In this document: positions 1 to 7,456 of the stretch, in pieces | Layout: every line of letters begins with the position of its first letter | Numbering within the stretch: position 1 is the stretch's first letter | NCBI GenBank assembly: GCA_027593305.1 | Contig: JAQCJA010000025.1 | Span: forward strand, 1-19,824 | Direction: 5' to 3' | Length of the DNA: 19,824 bases | From: a bacterium | GTDB lineage: Bacteria; Latescibacterota; UBA2968; UBA8231 | Position numbers and translations under genes: made by a program | The notes under the pieces: generated by a model | Database searches by the model: none | Seen by the model: the letters and a program-made list of their open reading frames with translations, nothing else | Told to the model about the DNA's origin: nothing

Positions 1-655
1 GGGGCGGGTAGTCGGGATCCATCTGCCCCGCCAGGGTGTGTCCGCGGCTGATGGGCTGTACCAGATTGCGGATGTTGAGGAACATCACGTGACCGTAACC
101 GAAACCCCAGGGCGACTTATCCCCGTAGTGGCGGTTTTCCTCGCCGATGTCGAGCACGTGGTGGGCGGTGGTGAACTCGTTCATCACACCGATGGGATAC
201 TTGTTGCTGGCATAGTCCAGCTGGCGCCGATCAAGAACGGAAACACAGGTAACGTTGTAGCCCTCGACCGAACAGTCCACGCCGAGACGATCGTCGGGCC
301 GCTGTTCGTTCTCGTCGTAGTGGATGTGGGTGTTGCCGGGGTACCAGCGTTGCTGCTGCGGATGGTGCCAGCGTTCGATGGGAATCTCGACATCGACGAT
401 ACCGGCGGCAGGCGTCTCTACGACGATCCGCCGGGGACGGTATTCGGTGCCTCGTTCCACGAGGATGTCGGCACGACCACGCCCGACATCGACGCTGAAT
501 TCTCCAGCAGAAAAGAAGAAGGGCGTGCCCGGACCGATCTTGTGAATGGATCCTGTCGGACTCTTGAAACTGCCGCTGGCGTCGAGGACGTGGACCTTGG
601 CATCGATCCTCTCGTTGGTGGCAGCATCAACAATCGTGGCGTGCAGGGTGGCCAT
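1..655 (-). CDS. CehA/McbA-type PHP metallohydrolase, partial (C-terminus beyond window)
   Basis: Reading the minus strand from the ATG at 655 gives 218 codons without a stop, running off the window at position 1, so the C-terminal part is missing. Residues 1-95 are a beta-rich N-terminal region. It is followed by WYPGNTHIHYDE (H110-x-H112), the first metal-binding motif of PHP-type hydrolases in the CehA/McbA style. Further on come NEFTTAHH, GEENRH and GYGHVMFLN, which I associate with the same family. Related enzymes include carbaryl and other ester or amide hydrolases, but the substrate cannot be read here. The start is well supported: AGGAGG lies 6 bases upstream of the ATG. It begins 21 bases after the stop of the C45 gene and is probably the last or a late gene of that transcription unit. 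The family call is fairly secure; the activity is unknown. Confidence 0.8.
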   Translation of the reverse strand, partial: MATLHATIVDAATNERIDAKVHVLDASGSFKSPTGSIHKIGPGTPFFFSAGEFSVDVGRGRADILVERGTEYRPRRIVVETPAAGIVDVEIPIERWHHPQQQRWYPGNTHIHYDENEQRPDDRLGVDCSVEGYNVTCVSVLDRRQLDYASNKYPIGVMNEFTTAHHVLDIGEENRHYGDKSPWGFGYGHVMFLNIRNLVQPISRGHTLAGQMDPDYPP

Positions 656-676
656 GGCGCACCTCCTTGGAGTCGG

Positions 677-1744
677 CTAATTCAGCGAGTAGATCTCGTA
701 CGGCTGTTCGCAGGGGTTGCCGCGGGTCAGGTGCAGGCAGCGTTCTTCCGCATCGATGAGCAGCGACCAGACGCTGGTCCAGAAACCGGTCGCTGGATGG
801 TCGTTGGCGTGACGGCAGATCGAGCGTGGGTGGTTCTTGTGGTCCCGCAGGATATTCTCGAGGGTGGCCCGTGGAATCGGTCGTGGCGCTGCCGCCAGCA
901 ATGCATCGACGCGACACTTGCGTGGCCCCGACTCGATCAACTCCGGAAAGTCACCGTTGATCGGCGCCAGATCCGGATGCACGCAATGATTCGTATGTGT
1001 CACCACGCCTGGCCCGGCGTCACTCTCGCGCAGGACGTGCACGGCATCGATGGTGATTTCCAGATCCGCCGGCCCCTGGGGGGTTGCCAGCATCAGGTTG
1101 CCAGGGATTGCACGGTGGGCGCGACGCACTGCCTGCACAGCATCATCCAGCGAGCGTGTCTCATAAACGCCGCGGACCGTGAAATAGTGTGGTACGCCGA
1201 GACCCCGCGCCGGTGCCGGCAGAGTGTTCATACACAGTCCGATCCCCGCGTCGTTCACCCCCAGATAGGCGATCAACCCGGCCTGCGTGATGGAGAGGAA
1301 ATCGGGGGCGTCGTCCGGGCGCCGGGTGAGCACCACGGAGAAGGGGTCCATCGCCGGGTCGTTGTCCCAGTTCTGCCCCGTCATCGAGCCCCCCGCAACG
1401 CCGCCCACAGCGAACGATGTGCAGCCACCTGCCGCTGCCGGATCGGGCTGCAACTGGTTGCGGATCTGCAACAGCATGAGGCATTCGGTATGGACACCGG
1501 AGGCGTGGGCCATGCCCTCCAGCTCTGCCAGCATGTGGGGCGCATAGCTCTCGACATCGTCGAGACAACGGCGGGCAACGAGCAGCGCCTGCTCGAGGGA
1601 CACGTCGATGATCTTGCGCACACGCTCGAGAGCGATGGCGTCAAAGCCACGGATCTGCTCGCGCAGGGCCTCGCCGATCTGCTCACCCATCTGTCGTGGC
1701 GAGCCGGCAACGGTGAGTTCGGGATAACGCTTCGGGCGTGTCAT
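677..1744 (-). CDS. C45-type Ntn hydrolase (acyl-CoA:6-aminopenicillanate acyltransferase-like)
   Basis: The product is 355 residues. It carries GGCTSFAVGG with C108, which would become the N-terminal nucleophile after self-cleavage in the C45/AAT family, followed by the family-typical GQNWDNDP. Later segments such as GLIAYLGVNDAGIGLCMN and VVTHTNHC also fit this family. These proteins hydrolyse or transfer acyl groups on amide bonds; many bacterial members have no known substrate, so a penicillin-related role should not be assumed. No signal peptide is visible, suggesting a cytoplasmic protein. The ATG at 1744 has AGGAG 8 bases upstream and overlaps the stop of the GFA-family gene by ATGA, so translation is probably coupled. 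It sits between that gene and a PHP hydrolase, which suggests sequential breakdown of an amide or ester compound (inference). Confidence 0.85.
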   Translation of the reverse strand: MTRPKRYPELTVAGSPRQMGEQIGEALREQIRGFDAIALERVRKIIDVSLEQALLVARRCLDDVESYAPHMLAELEGMAHASGVHTECLMLLQIRNQLQPDPAAAGGCTSFAVGGVAGGSMTGQNWDNDPAMDPFSVVLTRRPDDAPDFLSITQAGLIAYLGVNDAGIGLCMNTLPAPARGLGVPHYFTVRGVYETRSLDDAVQAVRRAHRAIPGNLMLATPQGPADLEITIDAVHVLRESDAGPGVVTHTNHCVHPDLAPINGDFPELIESGPRKCRVDALLAAAPRPIPRATLENILRDHKNHPRSICRHANDHPATGFWTSVWSLLIDAEERCLHLTRGNPCEQPYEIYSLN

Positions 1745-2169
1745 GTATGGTCTCCTGATATCTGCGCCGGGGTCGCGCCAACAGTGCAGGCCCAGGTGAG
1801 TTTTTCCTCCACAAAGACATCCTTCGTCGGCGACCAGGCGTTGCCATCGTCAGCGGACCCGATGGTAACGTCCATGTCATGCGGACGATCCCCCTGATGG
1901 TGGTAGGTGAGGGGTGTCCCGCAGTTCGGGCAGAACGTGCGGTCCGCATGCGTGTCGGTGTGATACGAGGCCGGCGCGCCGGAGGTGAAGCGGAAGCTGG
2001 CGATGGCGAAGATCAGCCAGCCCACCGAGCCTGAGCCCGTTGCCCGTCGGCAGGTATCACAATGGCACAACACGGAGGCCCGCGGTGCTCTGTCGGCCTG
2101 CCAGCGGATGCTGCCGCACAAGCAACCGCCGGTGATCGGGGTGTGGGTTTCTTCTGCGCGCAGCATCAT
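1741..2169 (-). CDS. GFA family zinc protein (glutathione-dependent formaldehyde-activating enzyme / CENP-V fold)
   Basis: The product is 142 residues with the full set of cysteines expected for this fold: GGCLCGSI (C16, C18), CHCDTCRR (C35, C37, C40) and FCPNCGTPL (C80, C83). These bind two zinc ions in characterised relatives. The founding member, Gfa of Paracoccus, was proposed to speed addition of glutathione to formaldehyde, but most family members are uncharacterised, so a formaldehyde role is only a possibility. No signal peptide is seen. The gene overlaps the upstream quinone oxidoreductase and the downstream C45 gene, each by ATGA, placing it firmly in one transcript. The first two codons are both ATG, so the true start could be either. 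Confidence 0.88.
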   Translation of the reverse strand: MMLRAEETHTPITGGCLCGSIRWQADRAPRASVLCHCDTCRRATGSGSVGWLIFAIASFRFTSGAPASYHTDTHADRTFCPNCGTPLTYHHQGDRPHDMDVTIGSADDGNAWSPTKDVFVEEKLTWACTVGATPAQISGDHT

Positions 2170-3152
2170 GCCTGCCGCACGGAGAGAACCACCTTGCCGA
2201 TCGTACCGTTGCCGGCGATGACATCGTGGGCGGCGGCGGCCTCCTGAATGGGCAGGACGCGATCGATGACGGGTTCGATATGTCCCGCCAGCAAGGCATC
2301 CCAGAACTGGGCCCGAAAGCCGCCGATGATGCCCCCTTTCTCGGCGGCGGACCGGCTGCGCAGGGTGGAGCCGATCAGTCGCAGTCTCTTGCGCAGCACC
2401 AGACCCAGATCGATGGCGCCCTGTGCCCCCCCCAGCAGGGCCAGCAGCACAAGTCGCCCCTGGGGTGCCAGCAATTCGAGGTTGCGAGCCAGATGACTGG
2501 CACCGGCGACATCCAGCACAACATCTACACCGTCACCACCGAGAAATTCACGGATCTCGGCGGCAAAATCCGTGTCCCGGTAATCACAGGCGAAGTTGGC
2601 TCCGAGTTGGCGGCAACGTTCGCGTTTGCCTTCGGTGCTTGCCGTGACCAGCACCTCACAGTTGGCATCGCGCGCCATCTGCACGGCTGCTGTGCCAACG
2701 CCACTGGCACCGGCGTGGATCAGGACTGTTTCGCCGGAACGCAGTTGCCCCTCAAGAAACAGATTGAGCCAGGCCGTGAGAAATACCTCGGGGACGGCGG
2801 CGGCGCGCTCGAAACTCCAGCCCTCGGGAACGGGCAGCAGCTGGCGCGCGTCGACGGCGACACGTTCAGCATACCCGCCGCCGCCGAGCAGGCCGCAGAC
2901 ACGGTCACCCACGTGCCAATCCCGCACCTGGGCGCCTGTGGCCATGACAACACCGGCCATTTCCAGACCAAGAATCTCTGATTCCCCGGCGGGCGGCGGG
3001 TAGTGGCCGGCACGCTGCAGCAAGTCTGCCCGATTCACGGCCGTCGCGTGAACGTCGACCAGAACCTGACCGTCCCCGGCAATGGGATCGGCCACGTCCC
3101 GCCAGTGCAGCGCTCTGTTCGGGCTTTCGGTATCTATGACGATGGCTTTCAT
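2166..3152 (-). CDS. PIG3-type NAD(P)H quinone oxidoreductase (zinc-free MDR family)
   Basis: The product is 328 residues from the ATG at 3152, matching the usual 325-330 residues of the PIG3 group of medium-chain dehydrogenases/reductases. Visible signatures are NRADLLQRAGHYPPP near the N-terminus, GLEMAGVV, the nucleotide-binding HAGASGVGTAAVQMA and VDVVLDVAGASH. No zinc-binding cysteine cluster is present, as expected for quinone or enone reductases. The enzyme is predicted to reduce quinones or alpha,beta-unsaturated carbonyls with NADPH in the cytoplasm. An in-frame TTG 36 bases upstream would add 12 residues, but relatives begin at MKAIVI, so I use the ATG. It is the first gene of the minus-strand unit, and its stop overlaps the next start. 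A 60-base gap separates it from the divergent Ldh2-type gene. Confidence 0.9.
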   Translation of the reverse strand: MKAIVIDTESPNRALHWRDVADPIAGDGQVLVDVHATAVNRADLLQRAGHYPPPAGESEILGLEMAGVVMATGAQVRDWHVGDRVCGLLGGGGYAERVAVDARQLLPVPEGWSFERAAAVPEVFLTAWLNLFLEGQLRSGETVLIHAGASGVGTAAVQMARDANCEVLVTASTEGKRERCRQLGANFACDYRDTDFAAEIREFLGGDGVDVVLDVAGASHLARNLELLAPQGRLVLLALLGGAQGAIDLGLVLRKRLRLIGSTLRSRSAAEKGGIIGGFRAQFWDALLAGHIEPVIDRVLPIQEAAAAHDVIAGNGTIGKVVLSVRQA

Positions 3153-3212
3153 TGGCGCAAAGGTGCCGAATTCTCCCGTCAGCGCCAAGCCCTCCCGGTG
3201 GAATCTCTATTG

Positions 3213-4295
3213 ATGACGACAGACCGCGATGGAATCATCCAGTTGTCGGTGCCGATGGCACGCACGTTGTGCCTGGATATTTTCCGCCAACTGGCAGTAC
3301 CCGATTGCGAAGCGACGCAAACAGCGGCGATCCTGCTCGAGGCGAGTCTGCGGGGCATTGACAGTCACGGAATCGCTCTGCTGGCAGTGTTCGCCGAGCG
3401 CATACGCTCGGGTCAGATCCATCCCGGGCGCGCCCCTTTCATACGGCGCGAGGGGCCGACGACGGCGTGGGTCGATGGCCAGCACGGGATGGGACCGACG
3501 CTGGCAGTGGCGGCGATGACGCTGGCAATGGACAAGGCTCGGCGCACAGGTCTGGGAGCGGTGTCGCTGTACGACGGCAACTACGTGGGCGCGTTGGCAG
3601 GGTACGTGGAAGACCCGGCACGAGCCGGCTACATCGCGCTGGCCATGGCCAACGCCACACCACGCGTGGCGCCGCACGGCGGTGGCCAGGGCCTGCATGG
3701 GACCAATCCCATCGCCTGGGCGGCACCCGCAGCCGATGGTGAGCCCCTGCTCTTTGACGCAGCTACGGGCCACGCAGCAGCCCGCATCGGTCAGGCGGCC
3801 GACGATGGGTCGACGATCCCGGCAGGGATCGCTCTGGACCCGGACGGACGACCGACGACCGATCCTTTTGCCGCCGCCAAGGGTACTCTTCTGCCCGTCG
3901 GCGGCGCTCTCGGCTACGGTCTGGGCCTGCTCGTCGATGTGCTTACGGGTGGACTGGCGGCGGCGCCCATGGGCCGCTGCGTACCTCCGGTTACGGCCCT
4001 CGACGGGCCCTATGGCTGCAGCTTCTTCGCCCTGGTGATTGATCCCGACCGATTCGGTGGGGCCACAGGGCTTGCTGCCGACGTTGCCGTTCTGCGGGAA
4101 TCGGCCAGAACCTCAACTTTTTTTAATTTCTTGGATGCTGTCCGGGCGCCGGGGGATCGAGCGTGGGAAACTCGCAGAAAGCGACTGGCCGAGGGCATCC
4201 CCTGCACCCATCGACGCTGGCAGGGCCTGCTGCAACGCCTCGTGGCCTGCGGTCTCAACATTTCACGGGCCGCAGCGATCGATCGATCCACGTAG
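3213..4295 (+). CDS. Ldh2 family NAD(P)-dependent oxidoreductase (malate/L-lactate/ureidoglycolate dehydrogenase type)
   Basis: The product is 360 residues, the usual family length. It shows the family hallmark LRGIDSHGI (catalytic His region), then GPTLAVAAM, ANATPRVAPHGG, GTNPIAWAAP, a proline/glycine-rich GRPTTDP and GGALGYGLGLLVDVL. Ldh2 enzymes oxidise or reduce 2-hydroxy/2-keto acids, or reduce cyclic imines such as pyrroline-2-carboxylate, with NAD(P); the substrate cannot be told. An oddity is that the usual DxATS..AxGK stretch reads DAATGHAAARIGQ, so the common Ser and Lys are replaced. The open frame extends upstream to 3003, but that part is antisense to the quinone oxidoreductase and does not resemble the family. 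The ATG at 3213 fits the conserved N-terminus; a TTG directly before it is an alternative. It diverges from the minus-strand unit. Confidence 0.88.
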   Translation: MTTDRDGIIQLSVPMARTLCLDIFRQLAVPDCEATQTAAILLEASLRGIDSHGIALLAVFAERIRSGQIHPGRAPFIRREGPTTAWVDGQHGMGPTLAVAAMTLAMDKARRTGLGAVSLYDGNYVGALAGYVEDPARAGYIALAMANATPRVAPHGGGQGLHGTNPIAWAAPAADGEPLLFDAATGHAAARIGQAADDGSTIPAGIALDPDGRPTTDPFAAAKGTLLPVGGALGYGLGLLVDVLTGGLAAAPMGRCVPPVTALDGPYGCSFFALVIDPDRFGGATGLAADVAVLRESARTSTFFNFLDAVRAPGDRAWETRRKRLAEGIPCTHRRWQGLLQRLVACGLNISRAAAIDRST

Positions 4296-4357
4296 GCGTC
4301 ACTTTCGCCCGGCGTTTCTGCGGTGTTTTGTCCTGGCGCGGCGGCCGTGCATTCCGC

Positions 4358-4386
4358 TTGCCCGAGGATGACGCAAGCCATACCTT
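4358..4386 (+). promoter_or_regulatory. possible sigma-70 type promoter for zapA
   Basis: TTGCCC (4358-4363), a 17-base spacer and TACCTT (4381-4386) lie about 50 bases before the zapA start, in the only non-coding gap upstream of it. The -35 matches consensus at 4 of 6 bases and the -10 at 3 of 6, so this is a moderate candidate. Confidence 0.35.
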
Positions 4387-4434
4387 AGCAACCACTTAGG
4401 CAACGCCTGCTGCATCAACCAGCGAAAGAGATTC

Positions 4435-4854
4435 GTGGCACAACACGACGCACAGGTTCAGGGTGTCCTGGTCGAGATCTTCGGCGAGCAATATCGCATT
4501 GGCGGCGACCCGAAGCAGGTTCAGCAGGTGGCGGCCTACGTCGACACCAAGATGAAAGAGATCGCCGCCAAGAATCCGCGTATGCCAAAGGCGCAGGTCG
4601 CAATGCTGGCGGCAATGGAGGTCGCGGCAGATTTGTTCAAGGTCATGTCGGAGCGCAAGGTGTTCACCGAGCGTGCCCATGAGAGTGTCGAGCGCCTGAC
4701 GCGCCTCGTCGAGGATCGCGCGACCCTTACGGAACTGTCCGCAGAGGATGTGCCCCGCGTCAGTGACCGGGTCACCGGCAGAGCCCAGGTCCTCGGGGAG
4801 CGTTTCCAGGCCCGTCCCGCCGCGCGCCTGGCCGAGCCTGCCCCGACCGAATGA
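4435..4854 (+). CDS. zapA: Cell division protein ZapA
   Basis: The product is 139 residues from a GTG start. The N-terminal region VEIFGEQYRIGGDPKQ followed by QVAAYVDTKMKEIA is the classic ZapA head. A long helix comes next (about residues 45-105, rich in Ala, Glu, Val and Arg), as in the dimerising coiled coil of ZapA. In characterised bacteria ZapA binds FtsZ filaments at midcell and promotes Z-ring bundling. The protein is longer than the typical 90-110 residues because of a tail rich in Pro, Ala and Arg (about 105-139), likely disordered. A weak purine stretch (GAAAGAG) precedes the GTG by about 4 bases. Its stop overlaps the start of the next lipoprotein gene by ATGA. I see no 6S RNA next to it, unlike in gammaproteobacteria. 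Confidence 0.88.
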   Translation: MAQHDAQVQGVLVEIFGEQYRIGGDPKQVQQVAAYVDTKMKEIAAKNPRMPKAQVAMLAAMEVAADLFKVMSERKVFTERAHESVERLTRLVEDRATLTELSAEDVPRVSDRVTGRAQVLGERFQARPAARLAEPAPTE

Positions 4855-5249
4855 CACCCCGGTTCCTGTGGTCTGCTGCAGCGATTCTGCTCGTCGCCAG
4901 CTGCACCGGTTGCGCCTCCAAACCTGCCTACAGCCCCAAGGAATGTCCGATCTGGGAGGGGCTGGCCCCGATCCAGGTGAATCCAGCCGGCGCCCTTGAC
5001 CGGCATCTGCGCGTGCAGGCCGCTTTCCGTGTCTGTCCGCCCGTCGAGGGAATCGCAGAGATCGAACGCAAGTGGATTGAGCTTCGACATGAGACAATCA
5101 GCCTGCTCAGCAGCCAGACGACGGCGCAACTGGAAGACCCATTGCGGGCCGAAAAGCTGAGGGAGCAACTGCTGATCCTCGCCAATGACAAGGTGTTGAA
5201 GAAAGCGCGCGTCACGGAAGTGTTTATCACCGGCATGCATCTCGACTAG
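4851..5249 (+). CDS. small lipoprotein with a FliL-like C-terminal half
   Basis: The product is 132 residues. It starts with a short positively charged and hydrophobic signal ending in the lipobox VASC (C18), so it is probably a lipoprotein; a second Cys follows at C21. The C-terminal half (about 72-132) reads like the end of flagellar FliL proteins: a helix with ETISLLSSQTTAQL, then KLREQLLILAND and a final strand VTEVFITGMHLD. This matches the order helix, LLS.kt...L, LReqL, V..VfiT in that family. FliL normally has one N-terminal membrane helix and supports the flagellar stator; here a lipid anchor would replace it. The ATG overlaps the zapA stop, implying coupled translation. The lipoprotein call is strong. 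The FliL link is by pattern only and no flagellar genes are in view. Confidence 0.6.
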   Translation: MTPRFLWSAAAILLVASCTGCASKPAYSPKECPIWEGLAPIQVNPAGALDRHLRVQAAFRVCPPVEGIAEIERKWIELRHETISLLSSQTTAQLEDPLRAEKLREQLLILANDKVLKKARVTEVFITGMHLD

Positions 5250-5258
5250 CACGGCCAT

Positions 5259-5286
5259 CGCCGCGGCGAACCGGGACTCCGCGGCG
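5259..5286. terminator. GC-rich hairpin between convergent genes, possible bidirectional terminator
   Basis: CGCCGCGG (5259-5266) pairs perfectly with CCGCGGCG (5279-5286) across a 12-base loop, in the 45-base gap between two converging genes. There is no run of T on either strand, so it is not a standard intrinsic terminator. The first arm also lies inside a perfect 12-base palindrome (5258-5269). A role in ending both transcripts is an inference from position. Confidence 0.35.
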
Positions 5287-5294
5287 CGGAATCA

Positions 5295-6656
5295 TCAGCC
5301 GCTGTGCAGAAACCCCTCAGCAACATCACACAGCGCCACCGCTTCCTCCCGGCGCTCGCTTTCAGCGATGATCCGCACCACAGGTTCTGTATTGCTTGGT
5401 CGCAGATGGATCCACGGGCACTGGAAGGAGCCCGACAGATACAGCTTGACGCCGTCCTGAACCGGGTGGCGCAGTGCCTGTGGGTAACGCTGGATCAGTC
5501 CGTCGAGGGCGCGCTGCAGATCGTCCTGTGAACAGACAACTTTGCGTTTCTCTATCGCGTAGGCCGGCAGGGCACGGGCCAGTTCGGTGAGCGACCGCCC
5601 CGTTTGCGCCAGCGCCTGCAGGATCAGGGCGATGCCGACGGCGGCGTCCCGGCCCGGATCCACGTCGCGCAATATCACGCCGCCATTGCCCTCGCCGCCG
5701 ATGATCGCTCCTTCGGCGACCATGGCATCGACCACGTGGACTTCGCCGACCGGGGTGAGGATGACGGGGCAGCCGTTGCCAATGGCCGCATCCGAGACGA
5801 CCTGTGATGTGGAGAGCGTCGTGACGACGGGCCCCTTACGTGTTGCGGTTACGCTCTGCACCGCCAGGGCCAGAGTCAGGTCCTCACCCAGAGGGGCGCC
5901 ATCTTCATCGACCAGGGCGACTCGATCTGCATCCGGGTCGATGGCGAAACCCACGTGACAGCGCCCGTTCACAACCGCACGGCCCAGATCCACGAGGTTG
6001 GCCGGGATGGGTTCGGGTTCATGGGCAAATCTGCCATGGGGTTCCCCGTGAATCAGATGCATCTCCACACCCAGGGCTTCCAGAAGCAGGGGGATGAAGA
6101 GGCACCCGGCACCGTTGCATGGATCAACGGCAGCGCGCAGGCGGGCACCACGGATGGAATCTGCATCGACGACGGCAAGGATCCGCTGCAGCAGGATGGC
6201 GTCGACGGTCTCGCGAGGCACGCGCTCCAGGTGGCCGTCTCCGGTACGTCGCCGTGAACGGTTGTAGGCGGCCTCGACGCGGCGTCCCGTGACGGCATCG
6301 AGGAAGATGCCGTCGGCGCGGACCATCTTCATGCCATTCCAGGCCGCCGGATTGTGGCTGGCCGTGAGAATGAGACCGGCGTCGGCGGCCAGCTCGAGGA
6401 CCATCAATTTGGCTGTGGGTGTGGCGCAGACGCCGAGATCAAATACCTGACAACCGGCGGCACACAAAGCGTCGATGGCGACGGCGGCGAGACTCTCGCC
6501 GGAAGGACGCGTGTCGCGCGCCAGCACGACGCGGGCGTTCATCGGCAGTTGCGTGGCGAAGGCGTGGGCGAAGCGCCGCACAGTATCCTCTGTCAATGAT
6601 TGGCCGACGATCCCTCGGATCCCGGAAACACTGATGATGAGAGGGATGGTCGTCAT
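5295..6656 (-). CDS. glmM: Phosphoglucosamine mutase-like alpha-D-phosphohexomutase (archaeal-type GlmM)
   Basis: The product is 453 residues with all four phosphohexomutase loops. These are the phosphoserine loop TASHNP (S100), the metal loop DPDADR (240-245), the sugar loop GGEGNGGVI and the phosphate loop LRPSNTEPVVRI near the C-terminus. The start SGIRGIVG is also typical. The EGNGG form is what I know from archaeal-type GlmM and from FCB bacteria rather than the proteobacterial form. The expected reaction is glucosamine-6-phosphate to glucosamine-1-phosphate for UDP-GlcNAc and peptidoglycan synthesis; phosphomannomutase or phosphoglucomutase activity is a real alternative. The start overlaps the stop of the SAM hydrolase gene by ATGA, so the two are translated together. 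The gene converges with the FliL-like lipoprotein gene. Confidence 0.82.
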   Translation of the reverse strand: MTTIPLIISVSGIRGIVGQSLTEDTVRRFAHAFATQLPMNARVVLARDTRPSGESLAAVAIDALCAAGCQVFDLGVCATPTAKLMVLELAADAGLILTASHNPAAWNGMKMVRADGIFLDAVTGRRVEAAYNRSRRRTGDGHLERVPRETVDAILLQRILAVVDADSIRGARLRAAVDPCNGAGCLFIPLLLEALGVEMHLIHGEPHGRFAHEPEPIPANLVDLGRAVVNGRCHVGFAIDPDADRVALVDEDGAPLGEDLTLALAVQSVTATRKGPVVTTLSTSQVVSDAAIGNGCPVILTPVGEVHVVDAMVAEGAIIGGEGNGGVILRDVDPGRDAAVGIALILQALAQTGRSLTELARALPAYAIEKRKVVCSQDDLQRALDGLIQRYPQALRHPVQDGVKLYLSGSFQCPWIHLRPSNTEPVVRIIAESERREEAVALCDVAEGFLHSG

Positions 6657-7438
6657 GAGCGTTCCACGGCGATCCTGTCGCCACGCTGCAGGCTGAAACG
6701 CTCGGCGGCACTGCCCTCACGAAGGGCGAGTTCCAGCAGGTTGCCACTGCCGATGAGAGCTGCTGGCTCGCCGACGCCCACCTCTTCGTAGGGGCGGACG
6801 ATGCCGTGTACAGTGACGTCGGCGGCAACAACACGGAGCCGGGCAGGATCACCGAAGCTGGCAAGATCGCTGCCGGAGATCGAGCTGATGAGATTGCCGA
6901 AACGATCTGCGTGGATGATGCTGCCCACGAGGCAGGTGCCCTGTACAGTGGGCCGAGTCGCCGTCAGGAACAGCGCATCGTCGACACGCGGCCCGACGTT
7001 CTCTACAGGGAAACCGGCGGCCAGCCGCGCCGCCGCCGGAGCAAACAGATCACGTCCGTGGAATGTGGCGCTCAACGATTCACGTCGAAGCTCCGGATGG
7101 GTGATCTCGAAGGCGCGGGCATCAGGGAAGGCCAGAGCACAGGACAGCAGGCCGTTGTCCGGTGCCACCCAGCGGCAGCCGCCGGCGTCAACGGCCAGAG
7201 CTCGACGAGAGCCACCAACTCCCGGGTCGACCACGGCCAGATGCACCGTGTCCGGGGGAAACTCGAAGGCGGCATGGCGCAGAACGAAGGCCCCTGCGAG
7301 AACGTCCTGAGGGGGAACGTCATGACTGAGATCAAGCAGATGCAGGTGCGGCACTACTGACAGCAGGGCCCCTTTGAGGGCGCCCACGTACGGATCGCAG
7401 GTACCGAAGTCGGTTGTCAGCGTGACGATTGCAGGCAC
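6653..7438 (-). CDS. SAM hydrolase / S-adenosyl-L-methionine hydroxide adenosyltransferase (DUF62)
   Basis: The product is 261 residues, the normal length. It begins with VTLTTDFGTCDPYVGALKG and continues with DLSHDVPPQ, VDPGVGGSRR, APDNGLLS, FHGRDLFAPAAA and HADRFGNLIS. All are landmark motifs of the family related to fluorinases and chlorinases. Characterised members split S-adenosylmethionine with water into adenosine and methionine, using an Asp-Arg-His set. The loop added in true fluorinases is not evident, so hydrolysis is favoured. The start is GTG at 7438 without a clear ribosome binding site, but family alignment leaves little room for another. It lies 18 bases after a lipoprotein gene and overlaps the mutase gene by ATGA. 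Confidence 0.9.
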   Translation of the reverse strand: MPAIVTLTTDFGTCDPYVGALKGALLSVVPHLHLLDLSHDVPPQDVLAGAFVLRHAAFEFPPDTVHLAVVDPGVGGSRRALAVDAGGCRWVAPDNGLLSCALAFPDARAFEITHPELRRESLSATFHGRDLFAPAAARLAAGFPVENVGPRVDDALFLTATRPTVQGTCLVGSIIHADRFGNLISSISGSDLASFGDPARLRVVAADVTVHGIVRPYEEVGVGEPAALIGSGNLLELALREGSAAERFSLQRGDRIAVERS

Positions 7439-7456
7439 AGAATATGCAGACGCGGC

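Noticed and set aside
38..1897. 619-codon open frame on the plus strand
   Set aside because: It is antisense to the C45 and PHP hydrolase genes, which carry clear family motifs and ribosome binding sites. High G+C in the third codon position keeps the opposite frame open; its translation resembles no protein family.
2226..2981. 251-codon open frame on the plus strand
   Set aside because: It is antisense to the quinone oxidoreductase gene, with low-complexity composition and no recognisable motif.
3003..3212. N-terminal extension of the Ldh2-type gene
   Set aside because: It is antisense to the quinone oxidoreductase start and unlike the family N-terminus; the ATG at 3213 gives the normal length.
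4117..4135. T-rich run suggesting a terminator
   Set aside because: It lies inside the Ldh2-type gene, reads as Phe-Phe-Asn-Phe in frame and has no hairpin before it.
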